The notes: generated by a model not told the origin, from the sequence alone. A stretch of 64,000 nt of DNA from Amyelois transitella (GCF_032362555.1 NC_083511.1:6696001-6760000), one strand, 5' to 3'. Positions 1 to 11,483 are shown, counted from the stretch's first letter. Made by a program: numbers and translations.

Positions 1-1
1 A

Positions 2-1885
2 TACCGAAATTTTATCAATAAGCTTCTCATAAACTTAAAAAATGATTATTATAAGCAAATGCTGTATGATGCAGGAAATAATATAAAATCGACGTGGAGA
101 GCTATCAATACTATAACAAATAGAAAATCCTCAAACTCGCCTACAAACCCACTCCTTAATTTGCACGAAAATCCCAACATGTCAGTAAATTTAGTAAATA
201 ATTACTTCACTAACATTGGTAAGAACTTAGCCGAAGCTATACAAAATAGTCAAACTCAAATCGACGCAGCACCGATGTCAGCCCCCGTACGTGATTCAAT
301 GATGCTATAAGAAGTCGATGAATATGAAATAGATTCACTCATTACTGGCTTACGATCTGATTGCGCTGTTGGGTGGGATGGCATCTCTGCTCGTATTATA
401 AAATCAGCGCGGCAAGTTTTTGTCCCAGTTATGACTTATATATGCCAACTTGCTTTGTCAACTGGAACATTTCCCAGGGCTTTTAAAAAAGCAATAGTAC
501 ATCCTATTTTTAAAGCTGGCGACAAAGAAGAAATAGCTAATTATAGACCGATATCCATATTAACTGCTCTGTCTAAAATTTTAGAAAAAGTGCTAAATGA
601 TAGGCTGGTAAAATACCTAGACTCTAAACATATAATAGCAAGTAATCAGTTTGGTTTTAGGAAAGGCACCAGTACCGAGGATGCAGTCAATGAACTCGTA
701 GGTACGGTTGTCAGAGGCCTTGATGAGGAGAAAAGGTGCATTGGTATGTTCCTAGATTTCTCCAAGGCCTTTGACACTATTTCAATACCTCTTCTGCTGT
801 CAAAATTAGAAAATATTGGTGTTCGCGGCCTTGCTCTTTCTATATTTAAAGACTATTTACATGAACGGACCCAATATGTGAAGATTGGGGATTTTATTAG
901 TAATGAGAGTAACTTGTCCTACGGTGTACCACAAGGCTCGGTACTGGGCCCTACGCTTTTTATAATATACGTAAATGACCTCTGTAAACTTGATATTCCA
1001 AATTGTGAGGTATACGCTTATGCCGATGATACAGCCCTCATAGTAAAAGGCTCAAACTGGCAAAATGCTTTTGCTCATGCTGAACATTCATTAACAACCG
1101 TTATGTCCTGGCTTAATAAAAATTTGCTGACCTTAAATGTTCAAAAAACTATGTGCATGACATTTTCGATAAATTCTTCGACTTTGCCTTCTGATAAAGA
1201 AGTGAACATTAAAGCCCATACATGCAGTAGAAATATACCTGATTGTACCTGCTTATCACTTGTTAGAACAAACAGTATTAAGTATTTAGGGGTACACATA
1301 GATCACTTTCTTACATGGGAGAAACATATAAATTCATTAGTGCCGAAAATAAGAAAATTAATTTATCTTTTTAAAAATTTAAATATGTGTGCTGATATGA
1401 AAACCTTAAAAGTTGTTTATTATGCTTTGTGTCAATCTGTTCTAGCATATTGTATAACCGCTTGGGGTGGTGCTGCAAAATCCAAACTTCTCCCGCTGGA
1501 GAGAGCACAACGCGCTGTTCTCAAGGTCATGATCAAAAAAAATTATCGATATCCTACTGAACAACTTTATGCTGATACCAAGGTCATGACGGTGAGGCAG
1601 CTCTTTATTCTGCTGACACTCATAAGAAAACATGCCCAACTCCCATATGACCCCACACTTTTCATTCGCCGACGCAGGACTGTTCGTGTATGTTCAATCC
1701 CCCGACACAGAACAGTTTTTGCCTCTCGGTTCTTTGGAATATTTAGCTGCAAGATTTATAACAAGGCACACAAAACTATACAAATCTACCCATGCACCAA
1801 AAGAGAAATAAAGCGTAAAATACAGGAGTGGTTGTTGAAACTGAATTATACTGAAACTGAAAATCTCATATACAGTAACTTTTGA
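2..1885 (+). pseudogene. Non-LTR retrotransposon ORF2 (reverse transcriptase), 5'-truncated by the window edge, one in-frame stop
   Basis: The reverse transcriptase of a LINE, which copies the element's RNA into a nicked target. One frame is open from the window edge to 1885 except for a TAA at 308-310; the uninterrupted part from the ATG at 431 is 484 codons. RT blocks in order: NYRPISIL, QFGFRKGTSTEDAV, FLDFSKAFDTI (first catalytic Asp), GVPQGSVLGP, and YADDTAL (the YxDD active site), then KYLGVHID and a C-terminal ERAQRAVL region. The endonuclease domain would lie before base 1. The motif set fits the Jockey/CR1/L2-like part of the non-LTR tree; I cannot name the clade. With one nonsense codon it is a fairly young, probably dead copy. 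Confidence 0.9.
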
Positions 1886-2425
1886 AATTTCTATTTAAAA
1901 CCAAGATAGCACAATTTGATTAATGATTATTGCAGTATGTATACATCATAGTTGATAGATTCTTTTCTTGCTGAAGTACACAGACGTACACATATATTAG
2001 TAGTGCTCAATATATAATAGTATCATAAATGTTTAACGTCGTATACAAGTATAAATATATAAGTATAAATATATGTATATATACCTATATAAAGATATTT
2101 AAGTATATAATTATAGACACTAAGGCGGCTGAGAGCATTTCCGTAGCTACATTGTATGTTATAACCTCACTGTAGCTAGAACACAATTCCCAAAATACAG
2201 AAACTTCTAGTTTGGGAATTACTACATTCAAACCTTTTGTTTTCCCTTTTGTATTGTTTCTAACAATTAATTCTTAAAGATGCAATCGTGTCTCATCCTA
2301 CTACTCGAGATACAGGTTTGTTCCTAGTTCGATGGTAGGGAGGGACAACAGAGTTGCTTTTCTCATTGTTACTATGTACGCAATCTGATTGTAACATTAT
2401 TGTTAAGAAGCAAGTTCAATAAACT
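1886..2425 (+). mobile_element. Probable 3' UTR of the LINE
   Basis: AT-rich sequence follows the RT stop without a new gene. An AATAAA lies at 2418-2423, just before a T-rich stretch, and is the likely end of the element's transcript. The exact 3' boundary and target-site duplication cannot be seen because the 5' end is outside the window. Confidence 0.5.
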
Positions 2426-3044
2426 TATTTTTATTTTTTTATTTTTTATTTTCCTTGGCTGAGTAACGAAGCACAAACAGATGATTATGAACTCGTATTC
2501 GTTTGTTTCGTATGTACTGACATTTATTATTTTAAGGCAGTTAAAAATATCAAAGAAATAAATTAATGTTATTAAAGGGTATGGCATATTATTGTTGAAA
2601 AAATTTTTTGTAAACTTATAAAAAAAAATTGACATTTTATTTTTTCACTCACACTCACAAGACTAGCAGATGCAAATGTCTAAAAAGTTGACATACATTA
2701 AAACAGCCATGGCTAAGATTAAAAGAGTTTTTTTTTATTTCTGCTAGTTCCCATCATCAAATTTAAGTTGAAAGAAGGAATATTAAAATTGAATATCAAT
2801 TGGAGATATTCGCCAAGTGTTTTTCCCACGGAATTGCGTACCTGTATTGGTACGATCACAAGCAAATCCCGACAATAGTTTCTTTGATTACTTTCTGAAA
2901 AGCGTGGATAGTGCGGTCGTGCATGGAATACTAACATAGGCTATCCTATCTACGAGCACACCACTCACTGATTCTGGAGAATAATACAACTTTGAAGAAA
3001 ATCAACAGATACACGTATATTTTTTCGTGCTTATATCAATTATA

Positions 3045-3185
3045 ATTGCACGCCTGTGATTCCGCCCGCGTAAAGCGAAATATCCCGCGGGAATTTCGGA
3101 AAGTCCTCTTAGAGCACCTCTGGGCCACTGAAGAAACCTCCATGCCAAATTTCAATCCCTATAATTTGAGGTTTGAGCTTCTTTT
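3045..3185 (+). repeat. Interspersed repeat fragment, CCGCGGGAATTTC family
   Basis: Contains GCGTAAAGCGAAAT followed by CCCGCGGGAATTTCGG. The same words recur at about 16,750, 37,930, 55,340, 56,810 and 59,160, so this is a dispersed family, probably the 3' end of a non-LTR element. Confidence 0.55.
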
Positions 3186-3375
3186 ATTTTTATTTAGATG
3201 CCTTTCGATAATATAAGGATGCACTGAACATAAAAACATTGTGGTGACTGCGGTGGTGCTCGCTACCAGAACATGGTGATTGATTGTGATACTCACCACT
3301 AGTTTGGGAAGACACTACTTATCACTTTTTGAGTTTAATTTGATTATTCGTAAAACTTCTTTCTTTTGATGTTAG

Positions 3376-3560
3376 TCCCGGTTATATCCTCACCACTCTG
3401 GAGAGGAGCCCGAAGTGTGCCGTTTTGACCATGGTCCGGGATGGCGTGAGTCGGGTTTTTACACAAAGCTACTCCGATCTGACCGCCACAACCTTTGTAG
3501 GGAAACCTAACCCGTATTTCCTCAAGATGTTTCCCCTCACCATAAGAGCATCGGTTAGTT
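3376..3560 (+). repeat. Dispersed repeat, TCCTCACCACTCTGG family, copy 1
   Basis: Shares TCCTCACC-CTCTGGAGAGGAGCCC, GGTTTTTACAC and TCTGACC blocks, in the same order, with copies at about 31,284 and 47,328 (plus) and 8,540-8,665 (minus). It accounts for a long minus-strand open frame here that is not a gene. Confidence 0.6.
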
Positions 3561-4125
3561 CTCAAATTAATATACATAATTTGGATAAGAGTCATCGGTA
3601 AAAGGATTCGACCACTGATACTAACATTCGAATTTATTATTCCGTATTCGATGGATATATATTTTTTAAGAAAATATGATGACTTCATTGTGCGCATATT
3701 CCACAATTATTATTTTATATCTGTCATGTCAATAATGGAAGTATAATTGCTTATGCACTTAAATTATCGTGTTTAAACAGATAATTATTTTGCCGATTCA
3801 TTGTGTTGTCGCATTTTATAGCATGCATTTAGTATTTAATGATTAAATTGTTTTCTATATACCTATAATAGAAACTAGAACAACTTATCAGCTAATATTC
3901 GCTTTACAAGTAGAATAATGAACATTGTTAGAGAATTTTCAATATTGATAAGATATATTTTATCTTATTACTGTTGTTTTTTGCTAGTAGGTACAATTTG
4001 ATTTATAAAGTTTTCAATCCTTTACAAAAAATACTGTATTTATTAAGCTTTTTAAACGTTTTTCTTAAGATTTCAATTTTTGTAAGCAGTTAAAGTGTAC
4101 GTCACGTTTACACCATCCGTAGATA

Positions 4126-4262
4126 AAATCACGCCTTTCTCCCCGGAAGTAGGCAGAGACTGCAATTTTCTTCTTACCGCGCTCCATAAACACTGCGTTG
4201 GCCTCATCCACATTTATTATTTTCTGACCTGACCTTTTGCCAGGACGTCCCCTTGTTCATGG
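4126..4262 (-). repeat. SINE-like repeat (ACCTGACCTTTTGCCAG / GGCGTGATTT family), minus orientation
   Basis: Reads CACGCCTTTCTCCCCGGAAG through CTGACCTTTTGCCAGGACG. It matches the block at about 39,895-40,025 in the same orientation and, inverted, the copy at about 32,600-32,731. Confidence 0.5.
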
Positions 4263-5276
4263 TAAAACTTACCTTTGAATTGGAACGTTCTGACGTCATA
4301 TTGAGCTTCCTCACTCTCGTTTACCCGTGTTCTCAGTTGCACCTATCACCACCATGCCTCTGGTATATTTAGAGGCCTCTTTCCAAATTTTCTTTTTCAC
4401 TTCAGTTTAAAGACCAATCGTCAGCTTTATTAAATTGTTTCAGAAAAATAACAAACAAACTTTAGCAATGACCGCTTCTTCAAAAGTATTTGCACCAAGC
4501 CCTATCCAACACATCTGGCGTACGTAATCTTGTTATGAGGAAAAACTTTCTTAATAAGAGCGCTGTTTGGTTCCTAGTTACTTCCCGCTACGGCCACTGC
4601 CACAGATACACAAAACTATGAAATTATTGCTGTCTGTACATTTCTAAAACTTGTGTTTCGTTATACTTTGGTTCGTTAGATGATGATTTTATATGAAAAA
4701 AAAAACCAGGAATATGTTTTTTTTGAGTAACGTACCCAAAAAGGGATCAATTTCTTCCGTCTACTGCAATAATATTCAGTTATCTAAACACTTAATTATA
4801 CCTTATACCTTGTATGGATGATATATTTGCAAGATTTAAGAACTGATAAGCAGAGTTTGATTTTTAAACGAACCACTATAAACCCCATAGGTATCGTAAA
4901 CTGTAAAATCAAACAATAGGTAGGTACAAATATTACTTTATATATTTTTAGAAAAAAATTCATTAAAATTCTTAGAAGAATTGACGATATTTCTTTTTAA
5001 TGAATAATAAGTAGGTATACATAACAGCTCAGATACAATGAGTAAAATAAGAATTAATCAGCTGCATCTCAGGAAAAAGAAAAGGGATAAAGGAGAAATA
5101 AAAATAAATTATAATCGTTCAAGCATCGTGACAGAAAGTATTAAAAAAGAGATTACTTTTAATGTCCATAAATGTTCATAGGTATATGTCTATAAAAGGA
5201 CGGTTAATCTTTCTATCCTTTTGTCAATAAAAAGTTGTCGTCAATGTTATGCTAGAGGTATTTCACAGTTTTCATA

Positions 5277-5552
5277 TTAACGCAGCAGGCTGTGGAAAGG
5301 AGAGTGGTGGGGCGGTGGTGGATGATGCGGGGGTGGTGGATGATGCGGGGGCGGTGGAGGATGGAACGGAGGTGGCGGGTGATGATGATGATGATGTGGT
5401 GGGGGATAGTGGTGAGGTGGGGGCGGGGGATAGTTGTGATGCACCGGCGGGGGCGGAACGAACGTATGGATTCTGTAGTGGGAGCAGTGGGGTAGGCAGT
5501 GACCTCTGCCGCACAGTGGCCCACAAGGTATCATGTGAGGAGGCACCTCCAT
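5277..5552 (-). CDS. Histidine/proline-rich small protein, 91 aa (gene HP1)
   Basis: Not a family I can name. On minus, a good acceptor (TTTACAG, + 5555-5561) is followed by AA and then ATGG, so translation can begin 2 nt into the exon in a strong Kozak context. The 91-residue product has a short Cys-containing head (PCGPLCGRGHCLPHC) and then a long PPPPHH / PPHHY / HHHHHH repeat tract ending SPFHSLLR. No signal peptide is seen within this exon. The upstream exon is probably non-coding: an excellent donor AAGCAAG|GTAAGT sits at + 5985/5984, leaving a 430-nt intron. Composition, and start-at-acceptor design, match the exons at 7809 and 11361. Such sequence could also be a CCACAT-type simple repeat captured next to an AG; the open frame over the whole tract argues against it. 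Confidence 0.5.
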   Translation of the reverse strand: MEVPPHMIPCGPLCGRGHCLPHCSHYRIHTFVPPPPVHHNYPPPPPHHYPPPHHHHHHPPPPFHPPPPPHHPPPPHHPPPPHHSPFHSLLR

Positions 5553-5984
5553 TTCTGTAAATAAGGAAAATATTCTGTAGGTAAGAAATTAAAACTTAAA
5601 ATCATTATCACGATAACAAAAGGTGAATATCGTGATAAAGAATGTTCCTAACTTTAAAATTAAATACTTAAATTTGATTCGTCTAAAATTAAAAGCACTC
5701 TTTACAAGTTAAAAACAGTTAAATTTAATCTAAAACAGATTATTCTAAATTTAAACTAAGAAAATGGTATTTGAAATAACATAATTGATGTAACTAATTA
5801 TTTTATCAAGAAATTGTAAGCTTTAATTAAAATTTCTTCATTTATTAAATTTTTGTTTAGGTAATTTTCGTGTTCTAGAAAATAACCCATTTTGTTGTGG
5901 ATAGTATATAAATATATACATATATCTTTTGAACTAATAACCTTCCTAGCGAATCGAGGAATCACTAACTTAATTATAACTTAC

Positions 5985-6139
5985 CTTGCTTTAAAATCAC
6001 AACACAAATTCTACTTTTCAAACAAGAGACAAACTCAATGGCTTCTCTTCGGCTTCGTAAGTTCGATTGATGATATTTTTATTGGCCTGTGTTTATCATC
6101 GTACCTGTATCAGGTGAATTCTCGGTACTGATATGTACT
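5985..6139 (-). other. Possible 5' UTR exon of HP1
   Basis: Bounded below by the donor AAGCAAG|GTAAGT (+ 5985/5984). A TATCAGT initiator-like word on minus puts a possible start near + 6139, with a weak TATATC about 32 nt upstream. No ATG lies close to the splice site; a short upstream ORF of seven codons is present. It overlaps the alternative plus-strand exon at 6038, so both cannot be taken as certain. Confidence 0.25.
6038..6056 (+). other. Alternative: possible tiny coding first exon for HP2
   Basis: ATGGCTTCTCTTCGGCTTC is followed directly by GTAAGT. The exon ends in phase 1 and would join the acceptor before 7807 (TA|ATG) in frame, giving MASLRL-L-MYGPP. A TATATAAATA word is at about 5905-5914. 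This is phase-compatible but unsupported otherwise; HP2 may instead start at its own ATG in the 7809 exon. Confidence 0.25.
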
Positions 6140-7808
6140 GATAAGCTTGACACGTGACTCATGCGGATATAGGTACTAGTGAATAACATTGTTTACATAG
6201 ATTTGACGGACACTGAGGTGTAGTACCTAGCTATTAATTTGCTAACGAATTCTACAATACAATAATGCAAAGTTAATGGATGCTTTGTCTATTAAAAATT
6301 GATGGGTTTAAAACCTTTTTCTAAAATAACACCTATAAGTGTAAATGACTAATTCTCAGGGCTAAAGTATCAGGGGTACCTAAGGATGGATACAGGTATT
6401 TAGAAAGGTAAAAAAAGGAAAATAAAAATGGTTTACTACTTACTTGGTTTCAAAATAAATTTACCAAATTATATGTTTTGAGATTTAAAAACGCTCTGAT
6501 AGTATAGGCATCTTATTATATTGCATACCTTATATTTGTCACGTAGGTACTTAAGAATTGTTTTGACGCGTAAAATGCCACGAGCCCTGATATCGAATTA
6601 GTTGTCTGTACCTAAAAATTTCGCAATAGATGACTAATAGTTTTTTTTTAGATATCACTACTGATGGAAGTCCCACTACTGATGGAAAGCCCTGCCTTTT
6701 CTCTTCCGAACATCCGTAACTTTTTTTATTTGACGGCTTAAAATCGTCGGGAAATCTTGTCCTAGTGGTCTCCCCCCTTCTTGTATTTGAATCTTCTTTT
6801 CACTCCGTTTTCATCAAGTGCTGAATGTCAACGCATACCATTCTTCTCGGTCTTGAGCTTTCTTTATCCATCTTCTTCCAGCAATTCTGTTTGTTTGTTT
6901 GTAATAAATTTATTCTAATATAACATAATAGAGCGCAGCAGAATCTTTGTTTAATAAGTTTATGAAAGTATTACTTGTTGTCGTGATGTGAAATGTTCAA
7001 GATATAAATTTTACAAAAGATAAACTTATTCTTTGTAAGTAAAACAAGTTCATATTTATTTTTTGCAATTTTTCAGTTGAAAATTTTGCTAATGCTATAG
7101 CAAAAAAACACGACTGATAAGATCGCAGGTACTTGATAAAGGTTAACAACGTAGATATCGAGAATAGGAATAATTCTAGCCGAAAATTTAGTAATTTAAA
7201 ACTTATTTCCAAGGCATAAATATTTATTTGGGTCAACTCATTTTAAGTCAAACTGATAAAATAAAACCTTTATTAAGTAACAGCAGTTTCAGACTTTTAT
7301 TAGTTGTGAAACAAACACTAAAACTGCACAACGCGCAGTGTAAACAACAATAAAAATTTAACCACAATATTTGCGTAAAGTAATCTAATATACCGGTATG
7401 TATTAAATAGTCTTAGATTTGTTCAGGTTGCTGGATCATTTATTTTATCTTTTAGTTTTTTCTTACTTAATAATAATTGTTTATAAGTGCTTAGAAGGAT
7501 ACTTATACACAATATTTGTTTTCTATTTATAAGCCTTTTGTTTGATGTAATCTATCTCTGTATATGTGTGTGTTATAAGATTTTTGAGGATGAACCAATT
7601 CTGATGTGGCGGTTTTCATCCTAAATCGGTTTTGTTTCCATTTAGCTTTTTCTTTATTTTTTGTATCAAAAGCATTGGTAGGGTTCCTTAGTTTTACGAT
7701 GAGCTTATCATTATACTTACTTTTTCTTTTAGTTGAAAGTGGGCCCGATCTGACGACAGCTTAAATCGTCAGGCATGTCTTAAACTCCTTTTTCTTCTAT
7801 TTTCAGTA

Positions 7809-8036
7809 ATGTACGGCCCACCAGGAGGACCTCATCACCCACCGCATCATCCTCATCATCGCCCACCCCCTGGGCCGCCTCATCATCCACCACACCATCT
7901 CCCACCGCCTGGGCCCCCACATCATCATCATCATCATCACCCCCCACCGCCGCATCATCACCGCCCACCGCCGCATCATTACCCTCCGCCACCGCATCAT
8001 CACCCTCCCGGACCGGGGGGACCATTTCTACGATGA
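7809..8036 (+). CDS. Histidine/proline-rich small protein, 75 aa (gene HP2)
   Basis: A pyrimidine-rich acceptor (TTCTATTTTCAG, ending 7806) is followed by TA and then ATG. The 75-residue product begins MYGPPGGPHHPPHHPHH and is almost wholly Pro, His and Gly, with HHHHHHH and PPPHHYPPPPHHH stretches very like HP1, ending GPGGPFLR. An AATAAA at 8081-8086, 45 nt after the stop, supports a real 3' end. If the exon at 6038 is used the protein gains seven N-terminal residues. Function unknown: His/Pro-rich peptides can be metal-binding, structural or antimicrobial, and nothing here decides between them. Confidence 0.5.
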   Translation: MYGPPGGPHHPPHHPHHRPPPGPPHHPPHHLPPPGPPHHHHHHHPPPPHHHRPPPHHYPPPPHHHPPGPGGPFLR

Positions 8037-8080
8037 AAAGCGGAGTCTTATTAGATCTTCGAATTTATTTAAATTACTTG

Positions 8081-8086
8081 AATAAA
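8081..8086 (+). terminator. Poly(A) signal of HP2
   Basis: AATAAA 45 nt downstream of the HP2 stop codon; T-rich sequence follows within 20 nt. Confidence 0.4.
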
Positions 8087-8539
8087 AATTAATGAAATTT
8101 GATTACGATATTTAATTATTAAGTCTAGTCTTAAATCCTACCGAAATCCTCTGTCCTCTCTGTCTTACCGAAGTTATATTAATAAAAACACTCCCTACTT
8201 TCCAAAAAAATTTAAATAATAATACCAAATACCAAGTTGTTATGGCGTAAAATTTTATAATACACTCTGTACATACACATGTGTATATATACGAGTATAT
8301 ATTCTTCAATTCACGTGTACTGATGGGATCATTAGGAAGAAATACATAATTTATAATTTTTTTATCACTTAAACGAGTAGCTTCGTCGGTGATGTAGTGG
8401 TGAATGTAATCGACAAAAAAAGGGCTCAAATCCCATAGCAGACTTGTTCTAATGATTATTTTCTGAGTTATTTTCACAGTTTAAATGCTTGCCGACACTG
8501 GTTTCGTAACCATATACTAAGCTTGGTAGGTTCCTTTAA

Positions 8540-8665
8540 TGTTTAAAGGAAATCAGACGGGAGTCTCTCCGTGTAAATTCCTGACTTTCCCAATCCTGGA
8601 TCGTAGGCGAACAGGTGAACTCCGGGCTACTCCTCACAGAGGACGTAACGGGAACTAACTGGAGG
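8540..8665 (-). repeat. Dispersed repeat, TCCTCACCACTCTGG family, copy 2 (inverted)
   Basis: Read on minus it contains CTGTGAGGAGTAGCCCGGAG, ACGATCCAGGATTGGGAAAG and AATTTACACGGAG, the same block order as the copies at 3376 and 47,328. Confidence 0.5.
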
Positions 8666-8789
8666 AAGACGGTCTTAATTAAAAAAGTTATGGTAACCAT
8701 ATAAGTCAATAATTGAAAAACCAAATGTGACATTGAAATGATGCACTGGGCTGGTTGCGAAGAAGAAACAGTGTGTGTCTGCTCTTTTT

Positions 8790-8920
8790 AGTATTATTCC
8801 TTTGGGAAATGGGTTAGCAACCTGTCACTATCAGAATTCAGTCCAGCTGAATGTGGTCTTTCAGCCTTAATGAGACTGTTGGCCCTGTCTTTTCTGTAAG
8901 GAATAAAGATGTGACGTAAA
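8790..8920 (+). repeat. Fragment of the GTGCCGTGTGG interspersed family
   Basis: Contains GGGTTAGCAACCTGTCACTA, then CTGAATGTGGTCTTTCAG and ACTGTTGGCCCTGTC, the middle and 3' part of the family whose fuller copies are at 27,971 and 52,433. Its 5' head is missing. Confidence 0.6.
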
Positions 8921-10720
8921 AAAGGAGTGGTTGCCTTTGTAAACATTTGCATAACTTATCTAAAAATGTTTTTATTTTATCCGAATCCCTGATCGTAAGG
9001 TGAATGCTATTTGAACCGTTCAAAAATTGCAAGCAGTATTTTGCACTTCGGTGTCTTTGCATCTCTTGTAATAAATGGCGATGTAGTAATCGAAGTAAAC
9101 ATTGAACGTGCTTTGCGATAGCACAGCAAAGAAGTTTACCAAAACAGTAGAAAAAAATTATTCGAAAAGAAAAATTATAAATTTTGTAGTATCATAACGT
9201 CGTTTGACTGAAAGGAAAGCAAAATATTTACATAGAACTGATGAGAAAGCGCGATGACGGGATTTGTATTTTTGTATTGTAAAATTATCGATTTTTATGG
9301 GGTTACCATTGAAATGTCATTTGATGATAAAATAAAATATATACCTAAAACTTAACCCCCCGCATATCATTTCTAAAATAATCAGATTAGGTTTTTGTGT
9401 ACATTGAGATGGGTTTTACCCTGTATTTTATTATGACAGCTGATAAGTGAAAAGATGTTAGAATATTTTAATAATACTAGCGAAAAACATCGCTATCTTG
9501 AGAATGTTCTATATTCTGAAGGTCTAGAAGTTAAATCTGATTTAAATAACCGGTTATGTTAACAGTAGTTGAGTAACTAGTTTAATAAGTCTTAGTATTC
9601 TTCTTTTATAAATATAGTTGAATATTAAGACTAATATTATAAAGATACAAAATGCAGGAGTAGGAGTACACTATTTAATAAACGTTCCAGGTGCCCAAGG
9701 TAGGCCCAAGTAATAGGTGGGTAATGCACAATAAGGCAATTTTTATCAATTCGAATATACAATTTATTATAATATTTAAATATTTTTTATTTATTTTTAA
9801 GTGAAGTAATAGTTTTCAATTACGAAATTATAGTGTCCTACAAGGGTTTCATGCTGACCCATTGTTAAGAAAAATGAACTTTATAAAAATACAATATCAA
9901 ACACTTTTCTTTTTTAAAAACTTCTACAGAAAAATTATAAATAGACCAAGTTAAATATCTCAATAAGTAATATTTCGCCACAACACAGCAATCTGTTAAA
10001 AGTTGTTTAGAGTTTTTCATCGACCGTTTGTTTTGAAATTTCCGCAAAGGGGAAAATGTTATTTACTTATTGCGCTTCGTTTGCTTACAAGGTATTTAGG
10101 TTTGTCGTCTGTTTCCAGTTTTGTATTTGGAAAATGGAATTTTCTTGTCGGATAGCGGAGGGAAGAATTCCCAATCGATTTCAAAACCATGTTTTGTAAT
10201 AGCTCTCTTGTTTTGTTTAATTCGGGGTTTTAAGTGTAAACCACATTGTTTAGAATGAAAAAAATATTTGGCGAATAAATATTTGTATTTAGAACAAAAG
10301 TTTAAAATACGAATGGAGCAGTGAAATCAGATCTACAGGAGAATAAAACTAGCGTGGGCTGCGAATATTAAGGCAAAAAAGCACATGTCAGATATCAATA
10401 ATGACAAAAATTAAATAATGCAATTTGTTTTATTAAACAAAATACAATTCTAGTTCAAGTATTTAATAAGGTTAAGGTTCTATCTATGATCCATGGATTC
10501 TATAGATTCAAGTATCTATGGATTTAAGATGATACACCTACAACACAAGTTTAAGGTGTAGAGATTATTTGATCTGACACACAATTGGTAAGTTAAATAA
10601 GTTTGTATACTAACCCTTATTCACCTTTATTCTAAGTACCGATTTATCGAATGGTCAAATGTTTTATCAAGATAATATTTCCCATATTATCGCAAAAGAC
10701 TTGAAACGCGCCCGCCCTGA
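8921..10720. other. Intergenic, nothing recognisable
   Basis: AT-rich sequence with stops in all frames at short intervals. I see no gene, RNA or repeat family here. Confidence 0.5.
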
Positions 10721-10730
10721 TAACTCGAAG

Positions 10731-10766
10731 TATATATAATATTGATCCGCATCAAACAATCCAGTT
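10731..10766 (+). promoter_or_regulatory. Candidate TATA/initiator core promoter for HP3
   Basis: TATATATAA starts at 10,731 and CCAGTT, close to the arthropod initiator TCAGT, is at 10,761-10,766. The spacing puts TATA about 31 nt before the A at 10,763, as expected for a real pair. A short exon ending AAAAAG|GTACGG follows. Confidence 0.4.
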
Positions 10767-10813
10767 ATAAATACATTCTTGCTGTTTTCGGTCCTTTGAT
10801 TTGTGAGAAAAAG
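10763..10813 (+). other. Possible 5' UTR exon of HP3
   Basis: Runs from the initiator to a GTACGG donor at 10,814. It has no ATG and ends GAGAAAAAG, which, spliced to the ATG at 11,361, gives an A-rich Kozak context (AAAAAG|ATG). Confidence 0.3.
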
Positions 10814-11360
10814 GTACGGAATGTTTAAAGGGCGGGTCTTTCTGTACTGGTATACTGTAAATGCTAATTGCTTGTTATTCTGATATGAAATTATTGCAAA
10901 TTTAAAAAAAAATCATACTCATGGTGACTACTAAAGATACATTATTATTTATCCCTGAAAGTAACATAATTTACGTTCTAAAAATAATTTATGTTCTCCA
11001 TTTAAAGGTACTTTAATAACTATTTCAATTTGAAACTAACGTTAATTTGGTTGTCTAAAAAATAATTTTGTACTTACTAGTACTAATACAGTAGTATAAT
11101 CGAATGAATGTTTTGTAATTATATGTTATATACCTTTTTTACGTGCAGTAAAGAGTTAACATATAAACAAATAATTAAGACTATTAGAACACAGTTTTTC
11201 GGAGGGACATTTACTATTAAAAGTAGTGGGACGTTTTAGGCGAGGGCCTTCTAACTGCCTTTTCAGGAAAAAAGTGTAGTTGGCCATTGGATTAACTTTG
11301 CCTTATGGCAATGCAAACTCGTGACCGGTAATGTCAATACTTATTTATAATTTGTTTCAG

Positions 11361-11483
11361 ATGCCGCCCCCACCAGGCCCTCATCATCCCCCGCATCACC
11401 CCCACCCCCCAGGCCACCCTGGTCCACCACACGAACCACCACACAATCCACCGCATAGACCACCACTACCACCTCACCATTAA
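11361..11483 (+). CDS. Histidine/proline-rich small protein, 40 aa (gene HP3)
   Basis: The acceptor AATTTGTTTCAG ends at 11,360 and the ATG follows at once. The 40-residue product begins MPPPPGPHHPPHHPHPPGHP and ends PPLPPHH before TAA at 11,481. It has the same Pro/His composition and the same ATG-at-acceptor design as HP1 and HP2, and a TATA/initiator pair with a short spliced leader sits about 550 nt upstream. No AATAAA was noticed in the next 200 nt. It could also be an alternative 3' exon of HP2, but the joining phases differ. Confidence 0.45.
   Translation: MPPPPGPHHPPHHPHPPGHPGPPHEPPHNPPHRPPLPPHH

Larger units (their letters stand above)
2426..5250. other. Intergenic, repeat fragments only
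   Basis: No gene seen. It contains a CCGCGGGAATTT-type repeat fragment (about 3045-3185), a copy of the TCCTCACCACTCTGG family (about 3376-3560), and a minus-strand SINE-like fragment (about 4126-4262). A full TGACGTCA palindrome is at 4291-4298. The rest is AT-rich and unremarkable. Confidence 0.6.
5562..7800. other. AT-rich region between HP1 and HP2
   Basis: Apart from the candidate first exons near 5985-6139, only AT-rich DNA is seen. A possible plus-strand donor TTTAGAAAG|GTAAAA at about 6408 could end a non-coding first exon of HP2. No clear gene. Confidence 0.4.

Noticed and set aside
3344..3706. 120-codon minus-strand open frame
   Set aside because: Most of it is antisense to a dispersed repeat copy at 3,376-3,560.
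5249..5560. Asp/Gly-rich plus-strand frame opposite HP1
   Set aside because: Antisense of the His/Pro codons; the minus strand has the acceptor and the Kozak ATG.
7780..8025. Asp-rich minus-strand frames opposite HP2
   Set aside because: Same reason: complementary reading of the His/Pro tract, with the acceptor and poly(A) signal on plus.
8112..8477. 121-codon minus-strand open frame
   Set aside because: No domain or coding bias; AT-rich composition effect.
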